From IMG/VR virus record IMGVR_UViG_3300013111_000325, positions 52,898 to 116,897 of that record: 64,000 bases of DNA, one strand, 5' to 3'. Positions 32,060-39,459 of this stretch are shown here, piece after piece (positions within the stretch are counted from its first letter, which is position 1; every line of letters starts with the position of its first letter). A model generated the notes under the pieces. It did no database searches. It worked only from the letters and a program-made list of their open reading frames with translations, and was not told where the DNA came from. Source of the DNA: a virus. The position numbers were made by a program, and so were the translations under genes.

Positions 32060-32297
32060 AATAATAGAACTTTCATTTGATATTGAAAATGATGAATTGA
32101 TAGCCACAGACGGTGAATTTGAGGGTAGATTTAACGTTTTTCAATTACGTGAGGTACGTGAATTGTTCCAACGTTATGATGAAGCGAATTTTAATCATGA
32201 TGAAGATGAAGAGTTGAATGCTTTTCACAATTTTGCCGATAGAATGGCACAAAACTCTCCTGAAGCATTAGAGGTAATATCACCATATCTTAATTGA
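32052..32297 (+). CDS. Small acidic hypothetical protein
   Basis: An 81-residue acidic protein starting at a TTG that overlaps the preceding stop. It contains FDIENDELIATDGEFEGRFN and a helical C-terminus. It is coupled to the epimerase gene by one base. Unknown function. Confidence 0.5.
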   Translation: MSKIIELSFDIENDELIATDGEFEGRFNVFQLREVRELFQRYDEANFNHDEDEELNAFHNFADRMAQNSPEALEVISPYLN

Positions 32298-33043
32298 TGA
32301 AACTCTTAATAACGGGTGTCAAAGGATTTATAGGATATCATTTCTATAATCTAATGGCACACGACTCCACCTACAATCCAAGAAAAATATATGGTATAGA
32401 CAATTGTTCAGGATTAGCATGTGATGAACGTGATGTCCCATACACCTATGGTGATCTTATGGGTTGTGAATTACCTGAAGATGTGACACATGTTATACAT
32501 TTAGCAGGCCGTACCAGTGTAAGAGCCAGTTGGGTGCCAGAGAATATAAGACAATTTTATAGAGACAATTTTCTCGTAAGTGAGAGATTATTTGATTTCT
32601 ATAAAGACAAACCTGTAAAAATATTATATGCTACAAGTTCGTCTGTACTTGAGATGAAAAGCCCATATGCTATGACAAAGAAACTGGTTGAGCATATTGC
32701 ACCACCCAATGCTATTGGTATGAGATTCTTTACAGTATTTGGTGAGAAGGGAAGACCTGATATGCTTTATCGTATGGCACTAGAAGGTAATGTTCGCCAT
32801 ATGACTACAAATAAGAGAGATTTCACTCCAGTAGAACATGTTGTAAGATGCATTAGAACTTTACTCAATAAAGGCAACATGGGAGAGTTTTATGAGATTG
32901 GCACAGGTGAATCAAGAACACCCAAAGAATTTTTACAGAGACAGTCAATTAAAGTTCCACAAGTAGCATATATCAGAAAATTTGATGAGAGTCTAAATAC
33001 TTGTGCTAACGTATCAAAGATGGAGGCTTTGTTAAAGCAATGA
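32297..33043 (+). CDS. NAD-dependent sugar epimerase/dehydratase
   Basis: A 248-residue extended short-chain dehydrogenase. It has the dinucleotide motif TGVKGFIGYHF, then HLAGRTSVRAS, ATSSSV and the catalytic YAMTK (Tyr-x-x-x-Lys), then MRFFTVFGEKGRPDM. It is shorter than most nucleotide-sugar epimerases but the order is intact. I start at the ATG overlapping the previous stop. It follows the three glycosyltransferase-like genes and probably makes their sugar donor. Confidence 0.85.
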   Translation: MKLLITGVKGFIGYHFYNLMAHDSTYNPRKIYGIDNCSGLACDERDVPYTYGDLMGCELPEDVTHVIHLAGRTSVRASWVPENIRQFYRDNFLVSERLFDFYKDKPVKILYATSSSVLEMKSPYAMTKKLVEHIAPPNAIGMRFFTVFGEKGRPDMLYRMALEGNVRHMTTNKRDFTPVEHVVRCIRTLLNKGNMGEFYEIGTGESRTPKEFLQRQSIKVPQVAYIRKFDESLNTCANVSKMEALLKQ

Positions 33044-33234
33044 TAGATTGGATTCAAAAAAACTTACAGATATTGACAAATAAGAATAAAAATGTTATAA
33101 TTTATCCCGATACTCTTGAAAAACGTAATCGTAGATTAGAAGACACAACCACAGACCCTATTCTAGAGAAATTACATGCCGAAGCAGGACGAGATAGACT
33201 TTTATCTGGAAACGATCAAAAATCTTCAGAATGA
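33040..33234 (+). CDS. Small hypothetical protein
   Basis: A 64-residue ORF coupled by ATGA to the epimerase gene. Its first part overlays a consensus promoter (33073-33101), which makes the protein less certain. The remainder is charged (LEKRNRRLEDTTTDPILEKL). Confidence 0.4.
   Translation: MIDWIQKNLQILTNKNKNVIIYPDTLEKRNRRLEDTTTDPILEKLHAEAGRDRLLSGNDQKSSE
33073..33101 (+). promoter_or_regulatory. Consensus promoter inside a small ORF
   Basis: TTGACA at 33073-33078, a 17-base spacer and TATAAT at 33096-33101. The perfect match suggests a real start of transcription for the run of small genes that ends at the PEP carboxykinase gene. Confidence 0.65.
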
Positions 33235-33364
33235 ATTGTTTAGATGTGAAACACTGAATGATCGTAAAATAGTTCGTGATGATATCTACAAATATAAACA
33301 AAAAGTAAACGAACTTGTAAAGCAATTAGATGAAAACAATATGTTTACAGATTTTTCTAATTAG
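33176..33364 (+). CDS. Small coiled-coil protein
   Basis: A 62-residue protein (FYLETIKNLQNELFRCETLN), overlapping both neighbours. It is the first ATG-started ORF fully downstream of the promoter. Unknown function. Confidence 0.45.
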   Translation: MPKQDEIDFYLETIKNLQNELFRCETLNDRKIVRDDIYKYKQKVNELVKQLDENNMFTDFSN

Positions 33365-33557
33365 TTTTATTATTACGGGATGTGTCAGCAAAGCAACTTG
33401 TTGGAAGATAATAAATGGCGGTCAATGCGTACCCATTCAATCATATGAAGAATGGAACAAATGTGTTATGCCATGCGAAAACATAATTATAAGAAGTAAG
33501 ACAAAACCATACAAACCCGTTGACTGGATTAGACCGAGACCCTATGCATATCCATGA
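33330..33557 (+). CDS. Small lipoprotein
   Basis: A 75-residue protein with a lipoprotein signal peptide MKTICLQIFLISFIITGC, acylation Cys at residue 18. The short mature part has four further cysteines and a Pro/Tyr-rich end. Phage lipoproteins of this size include superinfection-blocking and spanin proteins; neither can be chosen from sequence alone. Confidence 0.65.
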   Translation: MKTICLQIFLISFIITGCVSKATCWKIINGGQCVPIQSYEEWNKCVMPCENIIIRSKTKPYKPVDWIRPRPYAYP

Positions 33558-33747
33558 ATATTCAATAGAAACACTTTATCACATGAAATGTGGTAAATGT
33601 CACAATTGGTGGAGTTATGCTCACACTCCTGACCTCACTTATATAACTAACCACGACCCAAGATCATTTGCACAGAATAGAAAAATGCATTGCCCGCATT
33701 GTAGTGCAGAAGGTGAATTGAAAGAAATACAATACGGTGAGAAATGA
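33544..33747 (+). CDS. Zinc-ribbon protein
   Basis: I start at the ATG giving MHIHEYSIETLYHMKCGKCH and 67 residues. CGKC and CPHC pairs 31 residues apart form a plausible zinc ribbon. It is coupled to the next gene by ATGA. Function unknown. Confidence 0.6.
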   Translation: MHIHEYSIETLYHMKCGKCHNWWSYAHTPDLTYITNHDPRSFAQNRKMHCPHCSAEGELKEIQYGEK

Positions 33748-33953
33748 ATATCTGGGTAGAATTTTACAAATATTCTGACAACAGAAAAAACACCCATGCA
33801 CAAATGAAAGAGCAGGCTAAATGGTTGCCACCTGATCCCAGTATAATACGAAAAAGATTTTTTGATAAGATGAGTGATGCAAAAGTATTTGCTAAACGTA
33901 TGGAGGAAGATGATTATATGGTATCAATAAAAAGAGATGGGAGTTTACTATGA
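33744..33953 (+). CDS. Small hypothetical protein
   Basis: A 69-residue basic protein (IWVEFYKYSDNRKNTHAQMK) with a C-terminal beta-like segment. It is coupled by ATGA to genes on both sides. No family recognised. Confidence 0.55.
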   Translation: MNIWVEFYKYSDNRKNTHAQMKEQAKWLPPDPSIIRKRFFDKMSDAKVFAKRMEEDDYMVSIKRDGSLL

Positions 33954-34183
33954 GATACATTGGTCCAAATAAGTTCATATCATATATAAATTCGAATAAT
34001 ACTGATGAAGACAAACATATGTGGATGTCTGCCGATCAATATAGTGAAGCGGTAAAAATCATGTTGAAGAATGAAAAGAGGCCACCAACATATGTTGGAG
34101 AATTAGAAAAATTAAATAAAAGGAGATATTTAAGTGTTATCGATGGAGGTAAGATCAAGAGAGATAATCAGAAAGATAATTGA
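33950..34183 (+). CDS. Small hypothetical protein
   Basis: A 77-residue charged protein (MWMSADQYSEAVKIMLKNEK) coupled upstream by ATGA. A 49-residue ORF in another frame overlaps its end and bridges to the PEP carboxykinase start. Function unknown. Confidence 0.5.
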   Translation: MRYIGPNKFISYINSNNTDEDKHMWMSADQYSEAVKIMLKNEKRPPTYVGELEKLNKRRYLSVIDGGKIKRDNQKDN

Positions 34184-34292
34184 TAAAGAATTAGATTTAT
34201 CATGGAAGAATTTAGAAAAACAACAATATGAAAAACAATATGAAAAATTTAAATCTAGAAACATACCCTACAGGAAGAAGCCCGAAAGGTAA
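34143..34292 (+). CDS. Possible small basic peptide
   Basis: A 49-residue ORF rich in Lys, Arg and Gln (MEVRSREIIRKIIDKELDLS). It overlaps the preceding gene by 41 bases and the PEP carboxykinase start by 65 bases. It contains a small DNA tandem, two copies of CAATATGAAAAA. Support is weak; it may be a translational bridge or nothing. Confidence 0.25.
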   Translation: MEVRSREIIRKIIDKELDLSWKNLEKQQYEKQYEKFKSRNIPYRKKPER

Positions 34293-35460
34293 GTTCTATT
34301 TTGGTGAACGAGCATTATTGTTATGTAAAGAAAGACCAAAAGATTGTCAAATAGGATTTGAATCTGAATTTGATAGATTATATGATGACCTGTTTTCTTG
34401 TCATTATGAATACAAAAGTATGTTCAGAACATGTGGTATTGATTTCAATGTAGCAACGACAAGCGAATCCCACCACAGATTTGTCGGTAATATGTTCGGA
34501 CAAATCACAGTCAAATCACTATCAGCAATATCAGATGATTGGATTATATTTCACAACATGGAATATGAATCAGAACCAAAGGTCTATATACATCTCGATA
34601 GAAAGATAGTATTGATTGTTGGCACGAGTTTTCTTGGTGAGATCAAGAAGGGTGTGTTTTCAATTATAGGGTTTGAGATACCGCAGAAAAGCATGTTGCC
34701 AATGCATTGTTCAGCATTTGAATATCAAGATAATACTGCATTGATGTTTGGATTGAGTGGAACGGGTAAGACAACCTTGAGTGCAGACCCAGAATATGCG
34801 TTGATTGGTGACGATGAAATAGCATGGAGTGAGTTTGGATTAACTAATATTGAAACAGGATGCTATGCAAAGACTGATGGGCTAGATCGTGAGACACAAC
34901 CCACAATATTTGATGCTATGGAGAGTGCAAGTAAAGACGGTGTTCTCATTGAAGAGAATAAGGGTGTGCCAAACGCAAGAGCAAGTTATCCCATAAGATA
35001 TGTCAAAGGTGAGATTACATGCCATGCATTATTCAAGCATCCAAAGCATATATTCTTTCTATCACTTGATGCGACTGGTACACTGCCTGCAATATCAAAA
35101 GTAGAAGGTAAGACGATAAGAACTCTATTTGAGACAGGTTATACAAGTAAAATGCCTGGTACAGAGGATGGAGTGAATGAAATACAGAAGGTTTATTCAC
35201 CGTGCTTTGGTAGCCCTTTTATGCCATTGCCCGTGAATGTATATAGTGATATGTTAATGGACAGAGTAATTGAAGAGAATAGCAATGTATATTTGGTCAA
35301 TACCGGCATGAATAAAAGTGGAGAGAGATTTCCATTAAGTGAGACACGAGAAGCAATCAAAAAAGTATTGAATTATGATGTAGAAACTCGTGAGATTGAG
35401 TGGACTAATCCATCTCAACCTTGTAAATTGGGTACAATTAAATTAAATGAAATTATTTAA
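34228..35460 (+). CDS. pckA: PEP carboxykinase (ATP type), compact form
   Basis: A 410-residue enzyme converting oxaloacetate and ATP to phosphoenolpyruvate and CO2. The key elements are present: TGRSPKGKF with the substrate Arg, LGEIKKGVFSI with the metal/substrate Lys, MHCSAF with the metal His and the P-loop GLSGTGKTTLS from residue 175. They continue with IGDDEIAW with the metal Asp from residue 194, a GCYAKT segment, NARASYPIRY with the Arg, and LSLDATGTLPAISK. It is about 120 residues shorter than bacterial enzymes, mainly at the N-terminus and in loops. I have no way to test activity. Confidence 0.88.
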   Translation: MKNNMKNLNLETYPTGRSPKGKFYFGERALLLCKERPKDCQIGFESEFDRLYDDLFSCHYEYKSMFRTCGIDFNVATTSESHHRFVGNMFGQITVKSLSAISDDWIIFHNMEYESEPKVYIHLDRKIVLIVGTSFLGEIKKGVFSIIGFEIPQKSMLPMHCSAFEYQDNTALMFGLSGTGKTTLSADPEYALIGDDEIAWSEFGLTNIETGCYAKTDGLDRETQPTIFDAMESASKDGVLIEENKGVPNARASYPIRYVKGEITCHALFKHPKHIFFLSLDATGTLPAISKVEGKTIRTLFETGYTSKMPGTEDGVNEIQKVYSPCFGSPFMPLPVNVYSDMLMDRVIEENSNVYLVNTGMNKSGERFPLSETREAIKKVLNYDVETREIEWTNPSQPCKLGTIKLNEII

Positions 35461-35482
35461 GTCATTTATATAGGAGAGAAGA

Positions 35483-36016
35483 ATGGCTATTTCAAATGCC
35501 GCCTTTTGGATCAATCCAGACGGGCAGATTCATAGAGTGGCAATAAATCATATTAAGGATGTAATTGGATACCCCAATAAATTTGGTTTGTCCTTACAAG
35601 ATATTCAAAAGGTATTTGATAAACATAATGAACCTTTGGGCCATGAGGGAAAAGCAAGAGATGAAATTTTATTGAATTTATTTAAACGAAACTTTATTCG
35701 TATCCGAAAATATAAAAATATGGGGTATTTTGTTAATGTTAGAAAGTTAACAGATAGTGCTAAAAGTTTCTTATACAAATGGGCGACTAAACTTTTAGGA
35801 GTAGGCATAGAGGGAGTGAAGGATTTTGCTACTACACCAGTTTTATTTGATGTAGAAAATACTAGACAAGACTCTATGACCCTAGGAGAAATTCAAAAAG
35901 ATAGTATGTTTAAAGAATCTAAACAATATGAACTTGTAGAGTGTCATGTTTCAGAATGGAAAGATCGTGAAGTAAAAAGGATAATAGAACTAAGAACATT
36001 TAAATCTTTTATTTAA
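35483..36016 (+). CDS. Conserved phage hypothetical protein
   Basis: A 177-residue protein after a strong AGGAGAGAAG site. The start AAFWINPDGQIHRVAINHIK and the FGLSLQDIQKVFDKHNEPLG and GHEGKARDEI segments belong to a family I have seen repeatedly in marine phages without function. It may bind nucleic acid. Confidence 0.6.
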   Translation: MAISNAAFWINPDGQIHRVAINHIKDVIGYPNKFGLSLQDIQKVFDKHNEPLGHEGKARDEILLNLFKRNFIRIRKYKNMGYFVNVRKLTDSAKSFLYKWATKLLGVGIEGVKDFATTPVLFDVENTRQDSMTLGEIQKDSMFKESKQYELVECHVSEWKDREVKRIIELRTFKSFI

Positions 36017-36029
36017 TTAAAACAGACGA

Positions 36030-36311
36030 ATGGAAACGAAATTCTCAAACCTTCAACCTGGTGACACTGGTAATGTAGTCGGATTCACCGAGGGTAGCAC
36101 ATCTTATCGAAGCAAATTGTTGGCGATGGGGATTGTTCCAGGCACCTCTTTCCATGTGATCCGCAAGGCCCCATTGGGAGATCCTGTTGAAATTCGGGTC
36201 AACGGCTTTAACCTTTGCCTTCGTCAAAAAGAGGCGGAAATGTTGAGGGTGGAAAAGGAACATTTTGATTGTGAAGGATTTAAATCCTTCATGGATGAGA
36301 GCCTTATATAA
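36030..36311 (+). CDS. feoA: Ferrous iron transport protein A
   Basis: A 93-residue FeoA-domain (SH3-like) protein: LQPGDTGNVVGFTEG, YRSKLLAMGIVPGTSFHVIR, KAPLGDPVEIRVNGFNLCLR and an EAEMLRVE end. FeoA supports the FeoB ferrous iron channel; no FeoB is present here, so it would act with the host one. The gene is visibly richer in G+C and uses different codons from its neighbours, which suggests recent acquisition. A 39-residue membrane peptide follows. Confidence 0.88.
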   Translation: METKFSNLQPGDTGNVVGFTEGSTSYRSKLLAMGIVPGTSFHVIRKAPLGDPVEIRVNGFNLCLRQKEAEMLRVEKEHFDCEGFKSFMDESLI

Positions 36312-36313
36312 AG

Positions 36314-36433
36314 ATGAAAATTAGAATTCCAGATTGGGAAGAGATAATAGCATTTTTATTTGCATGGGGATATATTATAGGAGCATCTCCAATAATAATA
36401 GGATTTATTGGAGCCTGGTATTTTAATAGATAA
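36314..36433 (+). CDS. Tiny membrane protein next to feoA
   Basis: A 39-residue ORF with one long hydrophobic stretch (IIAFLFAWGYIIGASPIIIG), starting 2 bases after the feoA stop. Base composition returns to the AT-rich phage norm. It might be a small partner of the iron transport system or an unrelated phage peptide. Confidence 0.45.
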   Translation: MKIRIPDWEEIIAFLFAWGYIIGASPIIIGFIGAWYFNR

Positions 36434-36448
36434 TTCATAGGAGATATT

Positions 36449-36949
36449 ATGAAAAAAGTCAGATTACAAATAACAAACGCACATAAAAAATCATTTGTTG
36501 AAGTCTGTACATGGTCGACAAAACTTGAAGACATTCTTGAAAATCTTGATAAGGATGATGAAAATCATCAATTGATTAAAGAGAATATAAGACTAAACGA
36601 AAAAGATCAATGGTTGGTTATGTACGAAGAAGTCGGCTGGAGATGGGGTTCGGGTTCTGTAGTAATGACTAAAGAAGAATATGATGAATACGATTTTGAT
36701 GCCGAAGATGGAGAGCATTCATTCTATGACTTTGAAGAGGCTGAATTCTATGAATCAAGTGACGGGTGTTGGACTGAAATAACATTCCCCAATTTACGTA
36801 ATGATGTAGAAGATATTGATGAAGACATTCTCTATGAATTGATGAGAGATTACGGTGACGTAGAAGAATGTGAAATCACAATCTACGGGCCACTTGAACA
36901 TGAAATTGAGGAAGAATGGGATGAAGAAGAATTTGAGAAAGAAGAATAG
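36449..36949 (+). CDS. Highly acidic hypothetical protein
   Basis: A 166-residue protein with a basic start and an extremely acidic remainder (EEYDEYDFDAEDGEHSFYDF and a DEEEFEKEE end). Such charge suggests a DNA mimic or a host-protein binder, but this is inference. Ribosome site AGGAG. Confidence 0.55.
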   Translation: MKKVRLQITNAHKKSFVEVCTWSTKLEDILENLDKDDENHQLIKENIRLNEKDQWLVMYEEVGWRWGSGSVVMTKEEYDEYDFDAEDGEHSFYDFEEAEFYESSDGCWTEITFPNLRNDVEDIDEDILYELMRDYGDVEECEITIYGPLEHEIEEEWDEEEFEKEE

Positions 36950-37145
36950 TTCCGATAAATTAATTATTAGTAAATTGAGATCCAAAAATAAGATACAAAA
37001 TCGTAGAATTGAAGCATTAGAGAACCGAGTACAAAACCTTGTTGGCAGGATTAACGAACTAGAACATATGTTATTTCAATATGAGGTTGAAGAGGCTTGT
37101 TTTCGCATGACACCCAAGCATCTACAATTGGATAAGACATTCTAA
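36921..37145 (+). CDS. Basic coiled-coil protein
   Basis: I start at the ATG giving MKKNLRKKNSSDKLIISKLR, 74 residues; it overlaps the acidic gene by 29 bases. A leucine-zipper-like helix follows (IEALENRVQNLVGRINELEH). The change from highly acidic to highly basic proteins in consecutive genes is notable. Function unknown. Confidence 0.5.
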   Translation: MKKNLRKKNSSDKLIISKLRSKNKIQNRRIEALENRVQNLVGRINELEHMLFQYEVEEACFRMTPKHLQLDKTF

Positions 37146-37345
37146 TGAATTACGAAAAAGCCAGGAGATTGATTGACAACAGAATATGGACACGAGATGA
37201 ACTCAAAAAACTCCGAGGAAAAACCGCAAGAGCCAGAAGCAGAAGCATTTCCGATACCCTCAAACAAGTACACACCCCCTGGCATAAAAGATTCACTCCG
37301 AACTCTGTACACCACTCTGGAACAATTCTATTTGACCTCACATAG
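37145..37345 (+). CDS. Possible small basic protein
   Basis: A 66-residue ORF whose ATG shares a base with the previous stop: MNYEKARRLIDNRIWTRDEL, then KKLRGKTARARSRS. It overlaps in another frame with the ORF at 37197-37361. Upstream coupling supports it, but the second half looks less protein-like. Confidence 0.35.
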   Translation: MNYEKARRLIDNRIWTRDELKKLRGKTARARSRSISDTLKQVHTPWHKRFTPNSVHHSGTILFDLT

Positions 37346-37361
37346 GATAAAGAACCCATGA
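37197..37361 (+). CDS. Small Pro/Glu-rich hypothetical protein
   Basis: A 54-residue ORF from the ATG giving MNSKNSEEKPQEPEAEAFPI, continuing YTPPGIKDSLRTLYTTLEQF. Its stop overlaps the following DHOD-like start by ATGA, which favours it over the overlapping frame. Function unknown. Confidence 0.5.
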   Translation: MNSKNSEEKPQEPEAEAFPIPSNKYTPPGIKDSLRTLYTTLEQFYLTSHRIKNP

Positions 37362-38077
37362 ACGTATACATTGCCGCACCGTTCGGAAATTACATTCATA
37401 GAAGCGGTATATCAAGCATTATGGGTACTTTTACACTCAAGCAACGACCAGGGTTGATATTACAACTGATAAAAACTCTCAGGTATTCTTTTATCGACAA
37501 AGCATGGTACAATGCTCTGGGCTTACGTAATCCTGGTATATTGGAAGGATTACATAGATATGATAAAAATAGCAGAGAACGCCTTATCAGTATCGCCGCT
37601 ATAGAACCGTCCGACTGGCAATCTCTTCACGATATCATTCCATTCCATATTCCGCTAGAAATTAATATATCATGTCCAAACATTTCAAAGTTTATTCATT
37701 ACGTCAAAGATATACACATATTCGCAAATCGCAATCCCATCATCAAACTGCCTCCCGAAATTCTAGATCGAGAATTAAAAGAGATATACGACATGGGTTT
37801 CCGTAGATTTCATTCATGTAATACACTCAAAACTTCCAAAGGTGCCAGAAGCGGATCCATTCTGAGAAATTTCGTTACGAATCAAATCAGAACATTAAAA
37901 GAGATGGACGAGACCAATACCTGCATTGCGGGCGGAGGGATCACAGAAATTTTTGACATTCACTATTATCAATCTATAGGAGCCGATGCTTATTCACTAG
38001 GCTCCGTATGTTTTCATCCAATTAAGTTTAAAAAATTGATGAATGAAATAGCCCAACTCAAAAGGAAAGGTAATTGA
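37358..38077 (+). CDS. Dihydroorotate dehydrogenase-like protein
   Basis: A 239-residue FMN-binding TIM-barrel protein of the PyrD class. Visible elements: LEINISCPNISKF, IIKLPP, the CNTLKTSKGARSG segment, CIAGGGITE and GADAYSLGSVCFHP, the last two binding the FMN phosphate. The family oxidises dihydroorotate to orotate in pyrimidine synthesis. It is about 60-100 residues shorter than typical enzymes, so activity is uncertain. In this window it complements thyX, nrdJ and prs. Confidence 0.75.
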   Translation: MNVYIAAPFGNYIHRSGISSIMGTFTLKQRPGLILQLIKTLRYSFIDKAWYNALGLRNPGILEGLHRYDKNSRERLISIAAIEPSDWQSLHDIIPFHIPLEINISCPNISKFIHYVKDIHIFANRNPIIKLPPEILDRELKEIYDMGFRRFHSCNTLKTSKGARSGSILRNFVTNQIRTLKEMDETNTCIAGGGITEIFDIHYYQSIGADAYSLGSVCFHPIKFKKLMNEIAQLKRKGN

Positions 38078-38166
38078 GAAAACGTATAATATGGAAGAAT
38101 CGTCCTGGTGTCAATGGATATGGTGATGTATTAAATTGCAAAAAAACACTTAATCAAAGGCTCATT

Positions 38167-38556
38167 ATGAATAAAAAAGATACATTAATAACACAAGAAG
38201 AACTTCAATCAGAACTTTCCAAAATGCAAAAAAGACTTGAAAAGTTAGAAGCATTTCGTGAAAGGACATCCATCATTGGTCGTGAAATCGGTAAGGCACG
38301 AATAGAAATTGAAGCAGAAGAAATCATAGGTAATTCATCATATGGATTATCCAATGCATCTCGCACACGTAGAGTAACTAATTCAAGATTTATCAAAGTA
38401 AAAATTGAAGGTAAGACAGTTGTTCTTGCAACCGATTCAAAACAAAATGTAACTGTTTGTGTAGGTCCCAACGTGAATATACGTACAATAGATGTTAATA
38501 CTGACACCAAAATGGAAGACATAGAACAATATCTGTCTCATTTTGATTTGGTGTAG
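38167..38556 (+). CDS. Hypothetical protein with coiled coil
   Basis: I start at the ATG after AAAGGCTCATT, giving MNKKDTLITQEELQSELSKM and 129 residues. A TTG at 38074 overlapping the previous stop would add 31 residues. A coiled coil (residues 10-35) is followed by a beta-rich domain (SRFIKVKIEGKTVVLATDSK). No family recognised. Confidence 0.5.
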   Translation: MNKKDTLITQEELQSELSKMQKRLEKLEAFRERTSIIGREIGKARIEIEAEEIIGNSSYGLSNASRTRRVTNSRFIKVKIEGKTVVLATDSKQNVTVCVGPNVNIRTIDVNTDTKMEDIEQYLSHFDLV

Positions 38557-38762
38557 TGAAACTTCGTAACTTCATGATTTGCACCAATTGTTACGAAAGT
38601 TTCTCACAAGACGCCATAGAAGTAGGAGAATTGTTTCACTGTTCTCCGGAGACCTCTGTGGTTTGCTCTGAGAAATGTAAAGAAGAAATAAGAGAGAAAG
38701 TAGCAAATGGTACTTGGAAGGATTATTATGTACGGTTTCCTGTGCGTGTTTCTGAGAAATGA
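38556..38762 (+). CDS. Small zinc-finger-like protein
   Basis: A 68-residue protein from a GTG overlapping the previous stop. An ATG six codons later is possible. Cysteines in MICTNCYESF, FHCSPE and VVCSEKCKEE suggest a treble-clef type zinc site. It is the last gene before the non-coding control region. Confidence 0.55.
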   Translation: MKLRNFMICTNCYESFSQDAIEVGELFHCSPETSVVCSEKCKEEIREKVANGTWKDYYVRFPVRVSEK

Positions 38763-38764
38763 AC

Positions 38765-38838
38765 AATGCTTAGGCGTCAGTAAGTCTAAAAGGGTCGCAA
38801 CCTTGAGCAACAGAGTGTTCTGAGTACGCCTAAGCATT
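38765..38838 (+). ncRNA. Candidate structured RNA closed by a 13-bp stem
   Basis: AATGCTTAGGCGT at 38765-38777 pairs perfectly with ACGCCTAAGCATT at 38826-38838. Between them two small hairpins can form, AAGG/CCTT around GTCGCAA and CAGA-GTGT-TCTG, giving a three-way junction. No promoter or terminator is visible next to it. It could be a regulatory RNA, a processing site or a DNA cruciform. Confidence 0.4.
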
Positions 38839-39006
38839 TTGAAATGGTAGTGAAACATCGTATTAGAAAACTTTGAGCGTTTCTTTGACAATTCTTAGGC
38901 GGACTTTGAATAATCAAACCCGTGTATATTCAAATATTCAAATATTAAAAAAGAGGTTTTTTAATGTATCTCCTGTGTATTCTCTCTCACGAGTGATCGG
39001 TTCAAA

Positions 39007-39202
39007 TGCAATGCAAAGAGTGTGCAAAGTGTATGCTGAGAACGTAAATAAATGTTTATGCAAGTTACTGTATATACGAATATGCAAATACTTGTATATA
39101 CTCAGAGAAAATGTGAGAAACTTTCAGAAAATGCAAGTATCGTGCAAAGTATGCAATCCAAGAGTTACACTACTAGAAATGCATACTTAGAGTGCAATGC
39201 AA
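39007..39202 (+). repeat. Iteron-like TGCAA repeats (10 copies)
   Basis: Ten copies of TGCAA, all in the same orientation, within 196 bases: starts at 39007, 39012, 39023, 39059, 39083, 39132, 39143, 39152, 39193 and 39198. Several share the longer pattern GTGCAAAGTxTATGC or ATGCAAxTA. The arrangement resembles protein-binding iterons of replication origins. Confidence 0.5.
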
Positions 39203-39233
39203 GAAGTGTGCTAGAAAACACTCAGAGGAAAAC

Positions 39234-39262
39234 TTGACAAACGCTTGACAACGTGTTATACT
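39234..39262 (+). promoter_or_regulatory. Promoter at the end of the TGCAA array
   Basis: TTGACA at 39234-39239, a 17-base spacer and TATACT at 39257-39262. A second TTGACA at 39245 lies too close to the -10 to pair with it. It starts a transcript into the 39.3-39.5 kb repeats. Confidence 0.6.
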
Positions 39263-39307
39263 ACGTATGTAGCCGGTTGATGAATTTGTGTATCTTATAT
39301 CCTCTTA

Positions 39308-39359
39308 TAAGTAACTCAAAGATATTTGTGTCTCTTTAATCGACTTCTAAGTAACTCAA
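39308..39359 (+). repeat. Direct repeat TAAGTAACTCAA
   Basis: Two perfect copies at 39308-39319 and 39348-39359, exactly 40 bases apart. Each is followed by a TTGTG...TCTCT-like tail. They lie in the leader between two promoters. Confidence 0.5.
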
Positions 39360-39383
39360 CTTGTGCTTCTCTGAGAAACATAA

Positions 39384-39410
39384 GAGGTAGTCAAATTATG
39401 TGACCACCTC
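39384..39410 (+). other. Hairpin GAGGTxGTCA/TGACxACCTC
   Basis: A 10-base-pair stem with one mismatch and a 7-base loop, followed by AAAAAAACTT rather than a T-run, so it is not a standard forward terminator. It could be an RNA stability element ahead of the next promoter. Confidence 0.4.
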
Positions 39411-39431
39411 AAAAAAACTTCAAAAAAACTC

Positions 39432-39459
39432 TTGACAATCCTTTAGAATTTGCTATACT
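39432..39459 (+). promoter_or_regulatory. Early-type promoter-leader module
   Basis: TTGACA at 39432-39437, a 16-base spacer and TATACT at 39454-39459, preceded by TTTGC as an extended -10. The leader continues TAATGTGAGTTGATGATTAA and then a CCTTTTCCCC and GAGGAAAG ribosome site. It drives the gene at 39503. Confidence 0.8.

Noticed and set aside
36314-36433. The small membrane ORF after feoA as a FeoB or FeoC component
   Set aside because: FeoB needs a GTPase domain and hundreds of residues, and FeoC is soluble. A 39-residue single-helix peptide fits neither.
38873-39190. Forward ORF of 105 codons in the control region
   Set aside because: No ribosome site, unusual composition, and it runs through the TGCAA repeat array, which explains the open frame better.
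39384-39410. Hairpin as a Rho-independent terminator
   Set aside because: The forward strand continues with A rather than T after the stem, so it cannot be a standard forward terminator.
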